Assembly: GCA_964030475.1 (NCBI GenBank)
Contig: CAXIPT010000001.1
Location: 8,021,687-8,085,686 of the forward strand
Source: Tethya wilhelma
Taxonomy: Eukaryota; Porifera; Demospongiae; Tethyida; Tethyidae
DNA length: 64,000 nt
Direction of reading: 5' to 3'
In this document: positions 12,346 to 25,900 of the stretch, piece after piece
Numbering within the stretch: position 1 is the first letter of the stretch
Layout: each line of letters opens with the position of its first letter
The notes under the pieces: model-generated
The model's input: the letters and a program-made list of their open reading frames with translations, nothing else
Told to the model about the DNA's origin: nothing
Databases searched by the model: none
Made by a program: the position numbers and the translations under genes

Positions 12346-14568
12346 CATACGTACGGTAGTACGTATAGTAGGAATGGGCCGCCTGTCCCATAGACACAAT
12401 ACAAAATGTTCATGCTTATAAACCGTTAAGGAAAGTTAGTTAAGTCTTCAAACTTACATAGAGCCTCTTTCAAACAGTTTTTCTAACTGTATGCACCAAA
12501 AAAACTCACAGAAACTTTTTAGAGCGCTCTAAAGCGAACGTTGGCGGGAAGCCACAACAGTGCAATTTTGTTCTCCCCTTCCTTACTTCCTTGCTTCCTT
12601 ACTTCCTTCTTAACTGACTTACTTGAACAAGATTTCCAGAAAATCGAATCAACTTAGGACCGATTTCACAGTATGAAACGATGAGTCTCTATACAAGGTA
12701 CGTCCTTTTTAACTTTCTAGATACACAAATAGTGATAATCGTGAGCTAAGTAGCTCTGAAATCTCTAACTAATATAAATTACTGTACTTTGCATTGCATC
12801 CAGGTAAAGGTCGGCATTATGATATATATTTTAGCAGTATAAAATCCTACTTGCTGGCATGACGATCTTTGCCATAATTATCTGTATCTATGTCTGGAGT
12901 TTTGGAACGAAACTAGTAAATTGCGCATGCGCAGGTATGCCTGCATGCATATGGCTGCATCACTGGTTAAAACTTGTTTGAGAACCAGTTTGAAGCAGTT
13001 TCGGAGCAGTTTTCCTGAAGAAAGAAGTCTTTTTGTACGCTGTTGTCAGTCGTTCTGAAGATTTCAAAGGAGTCTTATAGCTTTGAAATTTTGTGAACTT
13101 TGAGTCTTATTGATTCTACCTTTCTATTTAAAAAGCTTAGTTGTTCGTCAGTGAGTGTTGTTTCAGTGTTTTGTACTTGTGCTAAAATTACAGTGTATGT
13201 GTTAATTTGTTGTCTGTATAGTTCTCCTGCATGAGTAGATAGCTTAAATTTATACTGTGTTGCTTAGTATATTGTAGTTAAAGTTTTGTTTCTTTGTGCA
13301 TAAACTGTTTTGTTTCCCGCGCTAGCCCTATAGTTGTTAACTTAGTTTGTACATTTCCCACTAAAATTAATATCATAGTAATTTTGTTGAAGTTCATACT
13401 TATACAATATGCCAACTAGACAGTTCAAGCAGCGTTCCAAAAGAAAGCTGTATTATTTAGCTAACAAAAGCAAAGCTCTAACTTCACAAAAAGATTATTA
13501 CTCAAACAATGTTGAAAAGGAAAGAGCTCGTGGTATTGCAAACTATGTGACAGCAAAGGAGGAAAAGCCTGAAAGGGTCAAATTTGCTTCCAAATTCTCA
13601 TCACAGAAAAATTATTTCAAAAATTTACAACAGAGCCAACAATCCTCTAGAACTAAGGCCCTAAAGTTTTATAAAGCCAATACACAAGCTTGCAGAGAGG
13701 CCTCTCGAGTTAAGATGAAGAGGGTTTATGACAAAAATTCCCAAGCTTGTAGAGAAGCCTCTCGAGTTAGGATGAAGAGGGTTTATGACAATAATGCCCC
13801 AGCTTGCAGAGAGGCCTTTCGAGTTAAGATGAAGAGGGTTTATGACAAATATACGCAAGCTTGCAGAGAGGCATCTCGAGTTAGGATGAAGAGGGTTTAT
13901 GACAATAATACCCAAGCTTGCAGAGAGGCCTCTCGAGTTAAGATGAAGAGGGTTTATGACAATAATACCCAAGCTTGCAGAGAGGCCTCTCGAGTTAAGA
14001 TGAAGAGGGTTTATGACAAAAATTCCCAAGCTTGTAGAGAAGCCTCTCGAGTTAGGATGAAGTTGAAGTATCATCATAATAAGCAAGCCTGTAGACTCAG
14101 AGATAGGAAACGATATGTCAAAAACCCTATGCTGAAGGCCATGTATTACAAAAGAAAGCACCACATTATTCGTGCTCAACGCAAGAATAGGTATGCTCTG
14201 TATGAACTACGTGGTGTTAGCAGAGAAGCAATTCTAAAAAACCTCCAGGTCAATATGCTGTCACATAGTGCTGAGCTTACCAACTCCCTTTGTGAAGTGC
14301 AGCATTCATTGTGTCAAAAACTGTCCCCCAAATTGTTAGCTAAATTAAACTGTTTGCAAGCTTGCAGCCTCTAAATTACTAGCAAAGGCATTTCAGACTC
14401 GCCGCACTCAAGCTGGTAGTTTACTGGGTGCTTGTAGGCGTATTGCAGCCTATACATTCAATGATAGGGATGACTTGGGTGAGGGCATGCATCATAGTTC
14501 TACTGAACCGTATTACTATGATGCAGCCTATCAAAAACCTGTAAAGAGAAAGTGCATTCCAATCACTA
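12346..14568 (+). mobile_element. Palindromic-terminus TE family, copy 2 (carries an ORF; cut by N at 14569)
   Basis: Starts with catacgtacggtagtacgta and GTAGGAATGGGCC like copies 1, 3, 4 and 5. It shares blocks of the next 350 bp with them (gggaagccac, aactgacttacttgaa). It has the NRF1-like TGCGCATGCGCA at 12922-12933, about 480 bp upstream of the ORF at 13409. It is the only copy with coding sequence, so it may represent the autonomous parent of the small copies. The right end is lost at the assembly join. Confidence 0.6.
13409..14568 (+). CDS. Basic repeat protein of a TE, frameshifted near its 3' part, unknown function
   Basis: ATG at 13409. The N-terminal part is Lys/Arg/Ser-rich. Then come seven tandem 57-bp units (about 13678-14090) encoding a 19-residue repeat, consensus NTQACREASRVKMKRVYDN, and a basic tail (YYKRKHHIIRAQRKNRYALYEL). 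The frame closes at 14374. A neighbouring frame stays open from about 14340 to the N at 14569 (with GACRRIAAYTFNDRDD and STEPYYYDAAYQ), so one base has probably been lost or gained near 14340-14374. The repeat resembles, from memory, charged repeats found upstream of Helitron or other TE proteins in sponges; I cannot confirm this. The cysteine in each unit suggests nucleic-acid or metal binding, which is inference. Confidence 0.5.
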
Positions 14569-14569
14569 N
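14569..14569. other. Single N, assembly join
   Basis: The TE ORF stops abruptly here and unrelated sequence follows. Confidence 0.7.
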
Positions 14570-14610
14570 GATATAAATATCACGTGGTACAAATCCATTT
14601 ACTGGTTACA

Positions 14611-15595
14611 ATAATTGGGGCGAGCCTGAGCGAGCCCCAATATTCCGGTGAGTGCATTGATTTTCATGTAAGCGACCAACCGACCAACCGACCGACCGAC
14701 CGTGACGCTAATAATACATAGGTCAAGGTGCAAGGTACAGCTAGCTAGCCATTACGTCATGTACTTGTGCAACCGTAGTCAAACTGTAATGAATATCACT
14801 ATGAAGGTACCAAACCACTTCACCACACCATGTGTAGTAATGTAAACCACTTTGCTATGTGTACTGTAAACCACTTCATGCTATAGTCCTGGCTCCTTCT
14901 CTACTACTATGCTAACATCAACAAACACTTTGGCTGCATTTTCAACAAAATAGCGAACTTTAACTTGATACCAGTAAAATACATAGAATCTAAAATCCGC
15001 AAAAAATGTACAGTACCTGCAAATATATAATTCTAACAGTAATAATTAGTAAGAGGAGAGCAGTAAGAGACACTTACAGTCACGGAAACAACAACAGAAA
15101 GATCAAGAGAGCAGGCAGCATGCTGCTTGCTGCTGAGAAGCAGAAGTAGGAGGAGAGCAATGAGTAACAATGAGCATATTTTACCGCTTCTGTAGAACGA
15201 GAGCAACAACTACTATTAGTGAAAGTATCACACAGACTCATACTGCACCAATTGTACTTCCACTAATCTGGGTTACACGATGAATCAACAATGACTTAGA
15301 GCACATGATGGTACGACATGTCAGTGGTGAACCTTTTCCAAGCATACAACATTCAATCCATCTGAGAGCTCTCGGTATCATCAACTTGCCACAAGACATC
15401 AACAGCTAGCTTTGTATCCTGCTTGCCACGATGGCCTGATAGCCTCAATGTACTTGTTCGTAGACAGGGAGCTACTGGAACACACCATACACAATTCCAC
15501 ATAAATACATATGCACATGCGTACTAGCACACGCATGCAGAATATTGGCTTTGTTACAACAAAACACAACTCTTCCTCAGGCTCGCCCCCTGATC
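14611..15595. mobile_element. TIR element with GGGGCGAGCCTGAG ends
   Basis: Left end attGGGGCGAGCCTGAG (about 14614-14630) and right end CTCAGGCTCGCCCC (15577-15589) form short inverted repeats about 960 bp apart. The left end itself folds (GGGGCGAGCCTGAGCGAGCCCC). No coding sequence; a CCGACCGACC run occurs at 14678-14702. Target duplication unclear. Confidence 0.55.
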
Positions 15596-15651
15596 ATTTT
15601 GATCCCACTAGTAAATTTAATTATTAGTTCAAATGTTCAATAGTTCATAGT

Positions 15652-16142
15652 TAGGCCTTGGCAAATTATTCCCGGAATAATTTGAGAATAATAGGTACAC
15701 ATTGATTCTTTGAGAATAATAGGCTGTAGTTTGGGAATAATAGGCAATTCTCAGTTTTGTAGTGAAAATTTGCACTGCTTATTAAATGTCAAAAAACTGA
15801 AGTACTGGGTGCATCACCGCAGAATTGTAGGTATAGTTCTCTAAGGAAGATATGCAATCAATTCTATATAGGCTTTTTTAATCTTAACCCTAAGAGCATT
15901 ACAACAATTTTAAAAAAATGAAAATTAACTGTATTGGGTGCGTGAACTTTTGGAAAAAACATATCTAGGACTTTGAATGTCGCTAAAAATTGTTATTTTG
16001 ATGAATTTACGTACTATAATTGTGTTTTATCTGAGAATAATGCAAGAATAATAGGCTGGCTGAAAAGAATAATGGGCTTAAAGTTTGGGAATAAAAGAAT
16101 AGAATAATAGGCAAACTTTTGAGAATAATTTGCCAAGGCCTA
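15652..16142. mobile_element. hAT-type MITE with 8-bp target duplication
   Basis: Terminal inverted repeats TAGGCCTTGGCAAATTATTC / GAATAATTTGCCAAGGCCTA, flanked by perfect 8-bp direct repeats TTCATAGT (15644-15651 and 16143-16150). Total 491 bp, no ORF; several internal 'gagaataatagg' motifs. The 8-bp duplication fits hAT-family mobilisation. Confidence 0.9.
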
Positions 16143-16150
16143 TTCATAGT

Positions 16151-16747
16151 CTGGTCATCAGGGGAGTTCCCTAACCAATCGCTGCAGTGCTACTAGTTTC
16201 GGTCCCTTTATTCTCCCTACTAGTAGCGTGCTATGGAAAGGGTGGGACCACTCCCATAGTAGGAGCCCGGAAGGTAGAGTCCTCTTGGAATCTTTAGCTC
16301 ATAGTTTTCTTGGAGTCTTGATTCATGTGTAGTTTAAAAACTTATTTTACCACGTGACCATGTTTAAGTGTAGGCTCAATTTTAGCAAACTATCCCCATT
16401 TTCAGTGAAGAATTTCTATACCTGTATCAGTAAATAAACAGGAGATAAGTACATATATCTTGTTGTTCTTGCAAGCAGACCCTCACTCACAGTTTGGACA
16501 ATAGCTTGAACTTGTTCTAACTAACTAGCCACTAGTCACAGAGAAATAAAGGCTGTTTAGAGCTTTCTTTTTTACTCACGTGGGTGAAAAACCTGATAGA
16601 CAAGAAGCCAGACCCAGCAAAACTGGTTATTAAATCCTATCATACTAAACCATGTTGTGACAAGAACAAAGTGTGATCCTAACAACCATGACTCAGCAAT
16701 AGCTGACCTAAACCATAACCCAAACTAACATGAGAGAGAGAGAGAGA

Positions 16748-16798
<51 letters not shown>

Positions 16799-16852
16799 TG
16801 TACATTTTCACAAGAGGGAGAGGGAAAGGGGGAGAGAGGGCGAGAAGAGCAA

Positions 16853-16924
<72 letters not shown>

Positions 16925-16981
16925 ATGCTTATGCAATAGTGCAATGTATAGTAATATTATAAATCTTTGTTTTATACACAG
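16151..16981. other. Upstream region of NLR-2 with microsatellites
   Basis: No gene recognised. Contains (GT)n at 16751-16795 and a compound (GT)n(GA)n at 16855-16921 immediately before the first recognised NLR-2 exon. The initiator exon of NLR-2 should lie here or further upstream, but I could not identify it. Confidence 0.5.
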
Positions 16982-19900
16982 ATGTTTGTGTATAGCACTT
17001 CATGAAGCAGAAAGACTTGACCTCATTGATGAACTTGGTAAACTACTTGAAAAATGTCATGCTGATGAATCAATTGGTGGTGAAGTTGTTCAGGAATTAT
17101 CAGAAAAGCAGATTACTGGTGTGTTATATTCACATTGATATTGATCATGCAGCTCTAAGTCTTAATTTACTATTTGCATGGTATATCCATCCTCTTTTGG
17201 TAGCATTAAGGACAAAGCCTTCAATCAAAAGGCTCAATAAGCTTCAAGAGTTATCTTCCAAGTGGTACACTCTCGGTATAGAGTTGAAGGTGAAAAGGGC
17301 GACTTTACACAGGATTAAGGAGAAATGTAGTGGTGATGCTGAATGTATGACTGTAATGTTTGAAGAGTGGCTGGAACACTGTAAGGAAGCTTCCTATTTG
17401 ATGCTTATCAAAGCATTTATCACATTTGGGTTGACCTCTACAGTGGAAGAGATATGCAAACATAAAGGTATTAGTCTAATGGAGTAAACTTTTTTTAAAG
17501 AAACTGTATAGAAATTATGATGTTTCAGGATGTTTTTTATTTTTTGGAGCCCAGAAATGTATATACACAGTAAAAACAACCGTGTCAAAATGACACGCGT
17601 TCGTGTCAATTATTTGTCCATTTTTTGACACACCTACATACATGTCAACTTTGAACTGTGTTGAAACAGCATGCAGGTTATCAGTCAAGTGTGTCATATC
17701 ATTGCTTGCTTTTTCTGCGCTAAAATTTTACTTTTCTTGATAAAAACAATTTTGAATCACAAAGAAAATACTTCAGAACTGAAACAACATCAGCAAATAT
17801 AAATACTGACAGTGGTATCCATGCATGGAATACTTGGACAAATAAGAAACCAATAGAGTCAGCACACTTGACTTGATCATCTTGCCAGGCTTGAACAAAC
17901 TTCATGAGGTAGGTCTGGTGAAAATCTAATAAATAGATAAAAACTAAGGCTTATAACAAACAAGAGGACTCAGCATAAAGCCGAATTTTGACTGACCTTC
18001 AGATTCTGAGGGGTTTCCAACTGAGATTACTGCAGGACCGTGAAAACACCATGATTTCAAGCTTCTTGTTGTTAGATTCACAGGCGCTGTAACTGTACTT
18101 CGTCTTTGGCACGTCTACAATCTTTTATCTGGCAAAACAAATCATAGTTTTATTTACAAACTTTCATCACACCACAAAAAAGTTGATATCTTACTTCTTA
18201 CCGTAAATTCCATCTTTTATCAACTCTAGCGTTTCTCTTTTTGTAGAAATAACTCCTCACAACTCATTTTTTCTTGTCTTCACAAAAAAACAAAGTTCTC
18301 TTTGTGGCAGCTGTCTCTATGATTGAAAAATGACTACTGAGCATGCGCAAAACAGAATGATGTCATAGTATTTACGTTGGGCTTTAATTGGAATAAATCT
18401 GAGTTTTGTGTTGTTTTGGGCTGTGGGAGCTGAAAATCTCTTGAAAGGAGTTTGTCTTTCAGTCCTGGTTGGAAAAGAATGATGTAGAAGCTTCTTAGGA
18501 TCTTGCTAGGTATTCATTGTATTGCCTTTTTACCAGAAGTCATCTTGTTTGGCCAATGAGTCATAAAAATGAATACACAATTGAATACTTTGATTACTGA
18601 ACAGCTATTATAGCCTAAAGTGTGTCCTAACAGAGAAGATAATGCCTAAATTGCTTGTATGGATTTAGCACAGCTGTTGAGCTAAAGTAACACAGCAGTG
18701 TGTGTGATTAGCATAGATCTCTGAGTTAAAATTACACACTAGACGCCAACTCGTGTGTCAAATTTGTCAAATGTGTTATTTTGACATACCTTTAGGCATT
18801 TGACACACCATTTATAGCTAAGTGTGCTATTTTAACACACTTTTTTACATTTGACACATGAGTAAGAAATGAACACATGTCATTTTGACACATCCATTTT
18901 TACTGTGTACATGTTTGCATACTTGCTCGTGTACTTTGCATGTTACTACTTGCATATTTGCAACTATAATTATTGTTATTAAGTGGTCAACTGTTATTAC
19001 AACCTAGCCTCGTACCCAGGCCACTCCCTCTTTTTAGTGTTTTAGTGTGAAACACTAAAAAGAGGGAGTGGTCTGGGTAAGAGGCTAATTACAACCATAG
19101 TGGCTTACATATAAGCGTACTAAAATTGTAAAGTTACTGGTCATGTATTTTTAGTAATAAAACATTTGTACTGATACATAGCCTATCAGCTAATCCTTTT
19201 TTCCTACCCCTGATCTGCACCAACAAGGGGTTAACAGATGTATACATTGCCTTCAAATGATTAAAAAAAAAACCAACTACGTACAACATGTAACACAAAA
19301 TGAATATTGATTTTATAATGCATAGGCGTGTACACATAATATATTTATTTCTGCACGTGCACTTTCTTAATACCAGGGTGTATACAATCTTCATTATTAT
19401 TAGGTGTTGCTCTAGATGGTGTCAAAGCTTACATCCAGTCTCAACCTGACAGTCCATCAGAGTCTGAAGAGGAGGAGCAAGACTCCACCATGACAGAAGT
19501 TCCAACGGAACCACCCCCTAGTATAATGTCATGTGAGCTCAATTCACAAGAGGTACATGTGACCACAGGTGAATCCCAAGTGTCAAAACCCACTCCTTTA
19601 TCCCAGCCTCCAGAGTGTGTGTTGGAATATGCTGAGTACCTTAAATGTAAGTACAAAGCAATGTCAGCATTAGCCAGCCCTAACTGGCCTCCTTCCATAA
19701 AGGTGCCTGTTAAGATAGCACTAATTGATAGAAATCATGGTGATGGCAAGAACATGATCCATTATCAGGAACTAATACAATATGATCACCTTCTTGGTAA
19801 AGTTGATGAAATAATTGATTTCGAAAAGGAGATTGAGCTGGCAGATGTGTTCACTGTGAAACCGAAACAACACCAGAGTCCAATAAGAGTGTTAATGGAT

Positions 19901-22900
19901 GGTGCACCAGGTGTGGGTAAGACTACACTAACAAAAAAGACCTGCATAGACTGGGCTAATGGGGAAATGCTTCAACAATTCCACTTAGTCATTTTAGTTC
20001 CTCTACGAAAGGCTAGCAGCAGAAGAGCAGATTGTATTGAAAGCCTATTCCCAGCTGATGATCCCAAGTTAAAAGAGCATGTAATTGAATATGTACAAAA
20101 AACTACTGGAAACAATATTTTATTTATACTTGATGGATATGATGAGCTTAGTGCAAAAGAGAGAAGCAATGATTCAGTCTTTTTAGATTTAATTAATGGT
20201 AATATTCTTTCACAATGTAATGTCCTTGTAACCTCTCGTCCCTATGCTTCTCGCTCGTTACAATGCTTAGAGAGCATCAACCGTCATGTTGAAGTGCTTG
20301 GATTCACTGAAAAGCAAATTGAAAACTGTATAAAGGAAAATTTAAGTAAGCAAAGAGCACAAGAATTGATACTTAAACTTCAAGAAAGGTTGGATGTAGC
20401 TTCAATGTGCTACATACCTCTTATATGTGCATTTGTCATGTATGTATACAAAGTAAACTGCAGGTATACATTACCTAGTACTTTGACAGAATTATATACT
20501 GAGTTTATTATATTATGTTTGAGAAGGGAAGTCGGTGTAAAGGGGGATGAAGAAGAAATGGAAACAGGAGATTACAGTTTGAAAGATTCAGAGCTACCAA
20601 ATGATATCAGTAAACAACTTGATGCTGTGTGCAAACTGGCCTACCATGGCTTAAATGAAGATAAAATGATTTTTTCATTTAAAGATCTGAAATTTGCGTT
20701 CTCAGATTGTCCTGATTTGTCTTCTATTAGTGGACATCGACGTAACATTCAATCTTCCTGCCTTGGTCTTGTAACATCAGCATTAAGCTTTGATAGTTGT
20801 GAAGAACATCATAATCAATTCCTTCATTTGAGCATTCAAGAGTTTTTAGCTGCTAGACATGTAGTTAACAATATGTCATGTGAAGAGCAGCTATCCATTT
20901 TCAGGAAGTTTTTTAGCAATAGCCGATTTCATCTTGTTCTTATCTTCACTGCTGGATTGAGTCAATTAAAGATGGACAAACCAGAGAACTTAATCTCAAT
21001 AGGATTCAAACGTTTGGGAGTTCAGCAGGGTTTCTTGTACATTTGTCGTTTAATATTTGAATCCAAATGCTTTGATCTATACCCAAAGGTTTTAAATTAT
21101 GCAAGCAAGGAGAATTTTGTACTAGATCTACATGATGTTAAGTTGACTTTGTTTGACTGTGTAGTTGTTGCTCATTTTTTATGCATGAGTAATCATTCTT
21201 GGAATAGAATATGTCTTTCAAAGTGCCATCTCAGTAACCATTCAGTTCAAATTTTCAGAGATGTGTTTTGTAGATACAGGCAATTTAAAAGTAAAACAAA
21301 ATGTGAAATATTAGACCTAACAGATAACATGGAAGGCTTGGCAAACAGTGCATTTCTCATACCATGGAAAACCAATACACTGTTGTGTACTGATCACAAA
21401 ATTTACTACAGTAACACTGATCGGTTTCTAGATGCATCTTCTATTCAAACTGAGAACTACTCTCATTGTACCATGCCAAAGACACTGAACACTTTAGAAA
21501 TTGAACAATGCAACCTTCTTATCGGAAGTATAGTGGAGGGATTAAAAGATAATTACACGTTAAAACGTCTACATATTTGGAAGGTAGCAGCTGATAGTGT
21601 CTTGAAGATTTGTAAGGCACTTGAAATAAACACTTCACTAGTTGAACTTGGAGTTTCATGGTATACAGATGAAAATGTCAGCAAAGTTGGAAGTTTGGGC
21701 CATGCAATATCAAGGCTCTTACAGGTCAGCACTAGCATTGAAATACTCAGACTTAATGATGCTTCTTTTCTTAAAGTTTCTGCTAATATGCTCAGTGATC
21801 CCAAGATCATTCGTAACTTAATCGTTTCAAAACTTGAGAATGTATTGAGTGACAATGAGCTGGCAGATATATTATCTGCTGTACATTCAAGCAACTGCAG
21901 ACTAAAGAGTCTACACCTTTGCGATATAGAACTGGTTTGCAAATCCCCAGACAGATTGTGGGATTTATCAGAACAAAATCGTAATGACACTTCTAGACGC
22001 ATAATTGAGAGTGGACACAAAAGTGTGCTGCCACAATTATTTTGTGTTACAAATCAAAGTAGATTGAACATTCCTTTCATGACAATAAAAAAAATTGAGT
22101 TACAAAGATTAAATATTTCAAGCAGTAGAGCAGTGAGTATTTTCCAGTGTATGGAGAGCAATACTAATGTGGAAGAGCTAGATCTATCCTATAATGATCA
22201 AATAATAAACAATAATTCAATCGAAGTTGCAAAGTCACTTAGGCAAATGATTGAAAAGAATAAAAGCATTAAAACACTGAACTTGAGTGGCAATTGTGTC
22301 AATGACTGTATAGCACATAGTGTTGCATGTGCATTGAAAACTAATGTTACACTAAGAAAACTCAACCTTGACACAAACCCACTGAGTGATAGCTCTATAT
22401 TGAAAGTACTACTATCTGTTGCATCAAGTAGTACATTATCATCTCTAACAATATGTGGTGTATCAATATCAATTCATCATCCACAGAATGTTTGGAAGGT
22501 GGTAAAAAATAAAGATATACTTTTATATAATGAACATATACCACAATTTTTTCGGGTATTATGTTCAACATCTATAACTGTTGTGACAAAAAACTTCAGT
22601 GACCTCAGTGACTTTAACAGTAAAATTGGACATGTGAGCTATCTTGATCTGAGAAACACAAAAATAACTAGCAGCACTGCTATTGGCATTCTTCAATCTA
22701 TTGATCATATTATTGATCTCAAATATCTTAACCTTTCTGAAAATAACCAAATGGCTGAGAATGACAGTACACAATTAAGTCTTGCATTTAAAGATTCACT
22801 TTCATCAAATATAACACTTAAAATTCTTGATGTAGAGATGTGTGGATTAAATGATGAAGTGGCAGAAGGAATTGCAGAAGGTTTGGAAAAAAGTATATCA

Positions 22901-25900
22901 TTGGAGAAAGTTTATATTGGCAATAATTCATTGAGCGAGAGTGGTATGGCCAAAATGTTGTCCAGTGCAAACATTAGTGTGAATTGCAATGATATCAAAG
23001 TGGGTAGCTATCAGGCCTGTAAACAGTCCCCAGACTCTGGAATCTGGGAATTGTATGTAGTAAACAATTCCCAATGGAATTGGAGTGCAGAGATAGCAAG
23101 AACTGAAGTAATCAATATTCTCAAAGCCATAGTAATGAGCTCTATGACAGTCAGAAACAAGAAGATTTTGTTCTTTGCTTTATACAACACTACAGCAACT
23201 GTTAGTGATATTTTACCACTAAAACAAATTTGGGAATCATTTGATGCTTTAAGTGAGTGTGGATACCATGATATTCAAACATCCACTTCAGATTCAGTTA
23301 GTATCTTTCCAGGCACATATCTTCAAAGATCAATTGCATATACGTGTACTTTTAAATCCAAGTTAGGCGAAAGAATAAGTTGGAAAGCAACAATTAATGC
23401 TGAATTTGTTGAATTAGAAGCTAGTGACCACCACTACCTTTCAATAAACGATGTTCAAGTTGAATTTGACATCACTGAAAGTCATTCATCTGATCCAGAA
23501 GAAGTTTCAAAATTATCTGACACATGTGATTTAGTGGAAGAACAACTTTTGAACAAACTCTTAAAGCTTCAATTTGAGATCGAATCATCACAGTATACAG
23601 TGCTGCACAATGTTGATACTCTAACCAGCTTATTAAGAGCAAATAACACACCCAATGTAATTTGTTTAAAGTCTTGCTCTATTTCGGATACAACACTACA
23701 AATGATTGCATCAACCATTAAGGACAATGGATCCATCAAAAGCATTGTTTTAGATAAGATAAAAGTCTTTGGCGCTTCAAATATATATTCTACTATATTT
23801 CAGTCACTTGAGTGCAACACTAATGTACAAGAGCTTGTTATTACTGCTCAAGTAATATTTTCATTTCAAGAAAGTGTTACATATTGCAATTCAATAAAGA
23901 AAATGCTCTCAGTAAATTCCACAATTCAAAAGCTCAGCATTTTTATTAAATCTGGCTGGGGTATGTTTTGTTGTATTGCAACAGGATTAGAAAACAATGC
24001 AACTTTGAAGGAACTTGAATTACATAATGTCAATGATGCCTTTTTCTTCTTAAACTCTGATGAAATAGTAATGCTACTTTCTTCAGCCAGTAAGAGCAAA
24101 CTTTTGAAATTGTCATTTCCACGACAAAATGTTGGCCTCTATCGTACCAATTATCAAAGTGCATGGACTGTTGAGCCTCGCCCTGATCATGATGAAATAG
24201 TATGCAAAAATGAATATAAATGTAAAATTTTCCATGCAATTTCCCAAAGCACTATGAATGTAACTGAAGTTTTTCTCAATTTAAGTGACATCATGTATTA
24301 TAGGCAACTTAATCCATACATTCATGAACTTCATCTCTTCAATTATCATGGTAACTTGGATACTTCAAGTGTGTCAGTTGGTAATGCAATCAAAGAAATG
24401 CTAGCTACAAGTACAACTCTACGTCTCATGCAATTACACGTAGACTACACAGTACTTCCTAAACCACTCTTAAATCAAATAGGGACAGGAATACAGAAAT
24501 CTATGTCAATGAAAACTGTACAGTTGTCTGCTGATGTTACAACTCTTAATCAAATTCTCCAGTTATTGCAACAAAACTCTCAGTTAGAGTTATTAACAAT
24601 AAGACAAAGGACTAGTGATGATACAAGGCTTGAAGTTGACTTATTTCTTAAAGCCAATTCTAACATTAAAAGGGTCCAAATATTACCAAATTCATACTCA
24701 TCTTATCCCACTGATGTATTTTATGCAAAAGAGCAACTTACTCCTTATTCATATACTCTAAAATCTAGTGACACAGTGAATATATTCAAATCTTTAGAGC
24801 ACCATTCAAGTGTTGATCAACTTGAGATTTCATGGATTGAAAATGAAGCTGCTGACAGCATGTCAATTGGGCCAGCATGTGAGAAAATGCTCACACAAAA
24901 CACAGTGTTAACAGTTCTAGACTTAAGGTATACTGAGTTCAGAGAGCAAACAGCTGAATGTATCACAAGGGGACTAAAGGAGAACTCTACACTCAATAGA
25001 CTAATTTTGAATGAGTTTATTTTGAGTGATAAATGTCCAATAAAGGATGATGCAGTAGCAAACATTCATTCATCTGCCAACTCAAGCAATCTTTGTACAC
25101 TATCTTACTCAGGAGTAGTTAACTTCTCCCGGTTAGGAGGTCATGATGCAAAGTGGAATATGGTCAGTATTGTTTCACGGGACAATAATTTCACTTGGCC
25201 ACCAAAGCTCATCACTGGCCTTGGACAATCACTCATGCGTATCTCAGCACCAGAGTGTGAAGCTACCTTCGGTCCAGTTAATTTTAGTCGAATGTCAAAA
25301 GTCTTTCAGTCACTTGGTGCATTAGGAATTAGGAAAATATCTCTCTTGTGTCAAGAAGAAATTTTACCTGCTAGTAGTGAATCTGAAACTGACACAATTG
25401 AAACAATGAAAGGAGCATGCGAGAGTTTGCTGGTAAAAAATACAGCTATTGAGAGTGTGGAATTCACAAAATTCAACATTTTCAAGTATGATTCAATTGT
25501 AGCACAAGTTACAGCTGGAATTAGTACCAATTCACTCAAGATACTAAGTTTGATTGGTTGTAGCATCAGTACCAGTGGAACATTGGCCATTATACAATCA
25601 ATACAGTCTAATACTATCTTAGAAGTCCTGAAGTTATCAAAACAAAAAGATGAACAACAACAACAATGGAGTGTAGATTATACATTTAGTGAATATAGTT
25701 TGGGCTCTGCATTTGAAGAAATGTTGAAAGTTAACATCACATTAAAGGAGCTGTATGTAAGAGGAATGTTTGGTACCAATGTAATCACTTGTGTTTTCAG
25801 AGGGCTCTGCTTTAATCAATCCCTTCTCAAACTAGACGTCACAGGAACAATCCCAGATGGTATCGATGGTGAACTCATGTACATTGAGTGTTTGAAAGAC

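Noticed and set aside
13661..14179. Long minus-strand open frame of 172 codons over the 57-bp repeats
   Set aside because: It is the antisense shadow of the tandem repeat; a 57-bp period keeps all frames periodic, and the plus strand has the better start and composition.
16708..16944. Ser/Leu/His-rich open frames
   Set aside because: They come from the GT and GA repeats before NLR-2.
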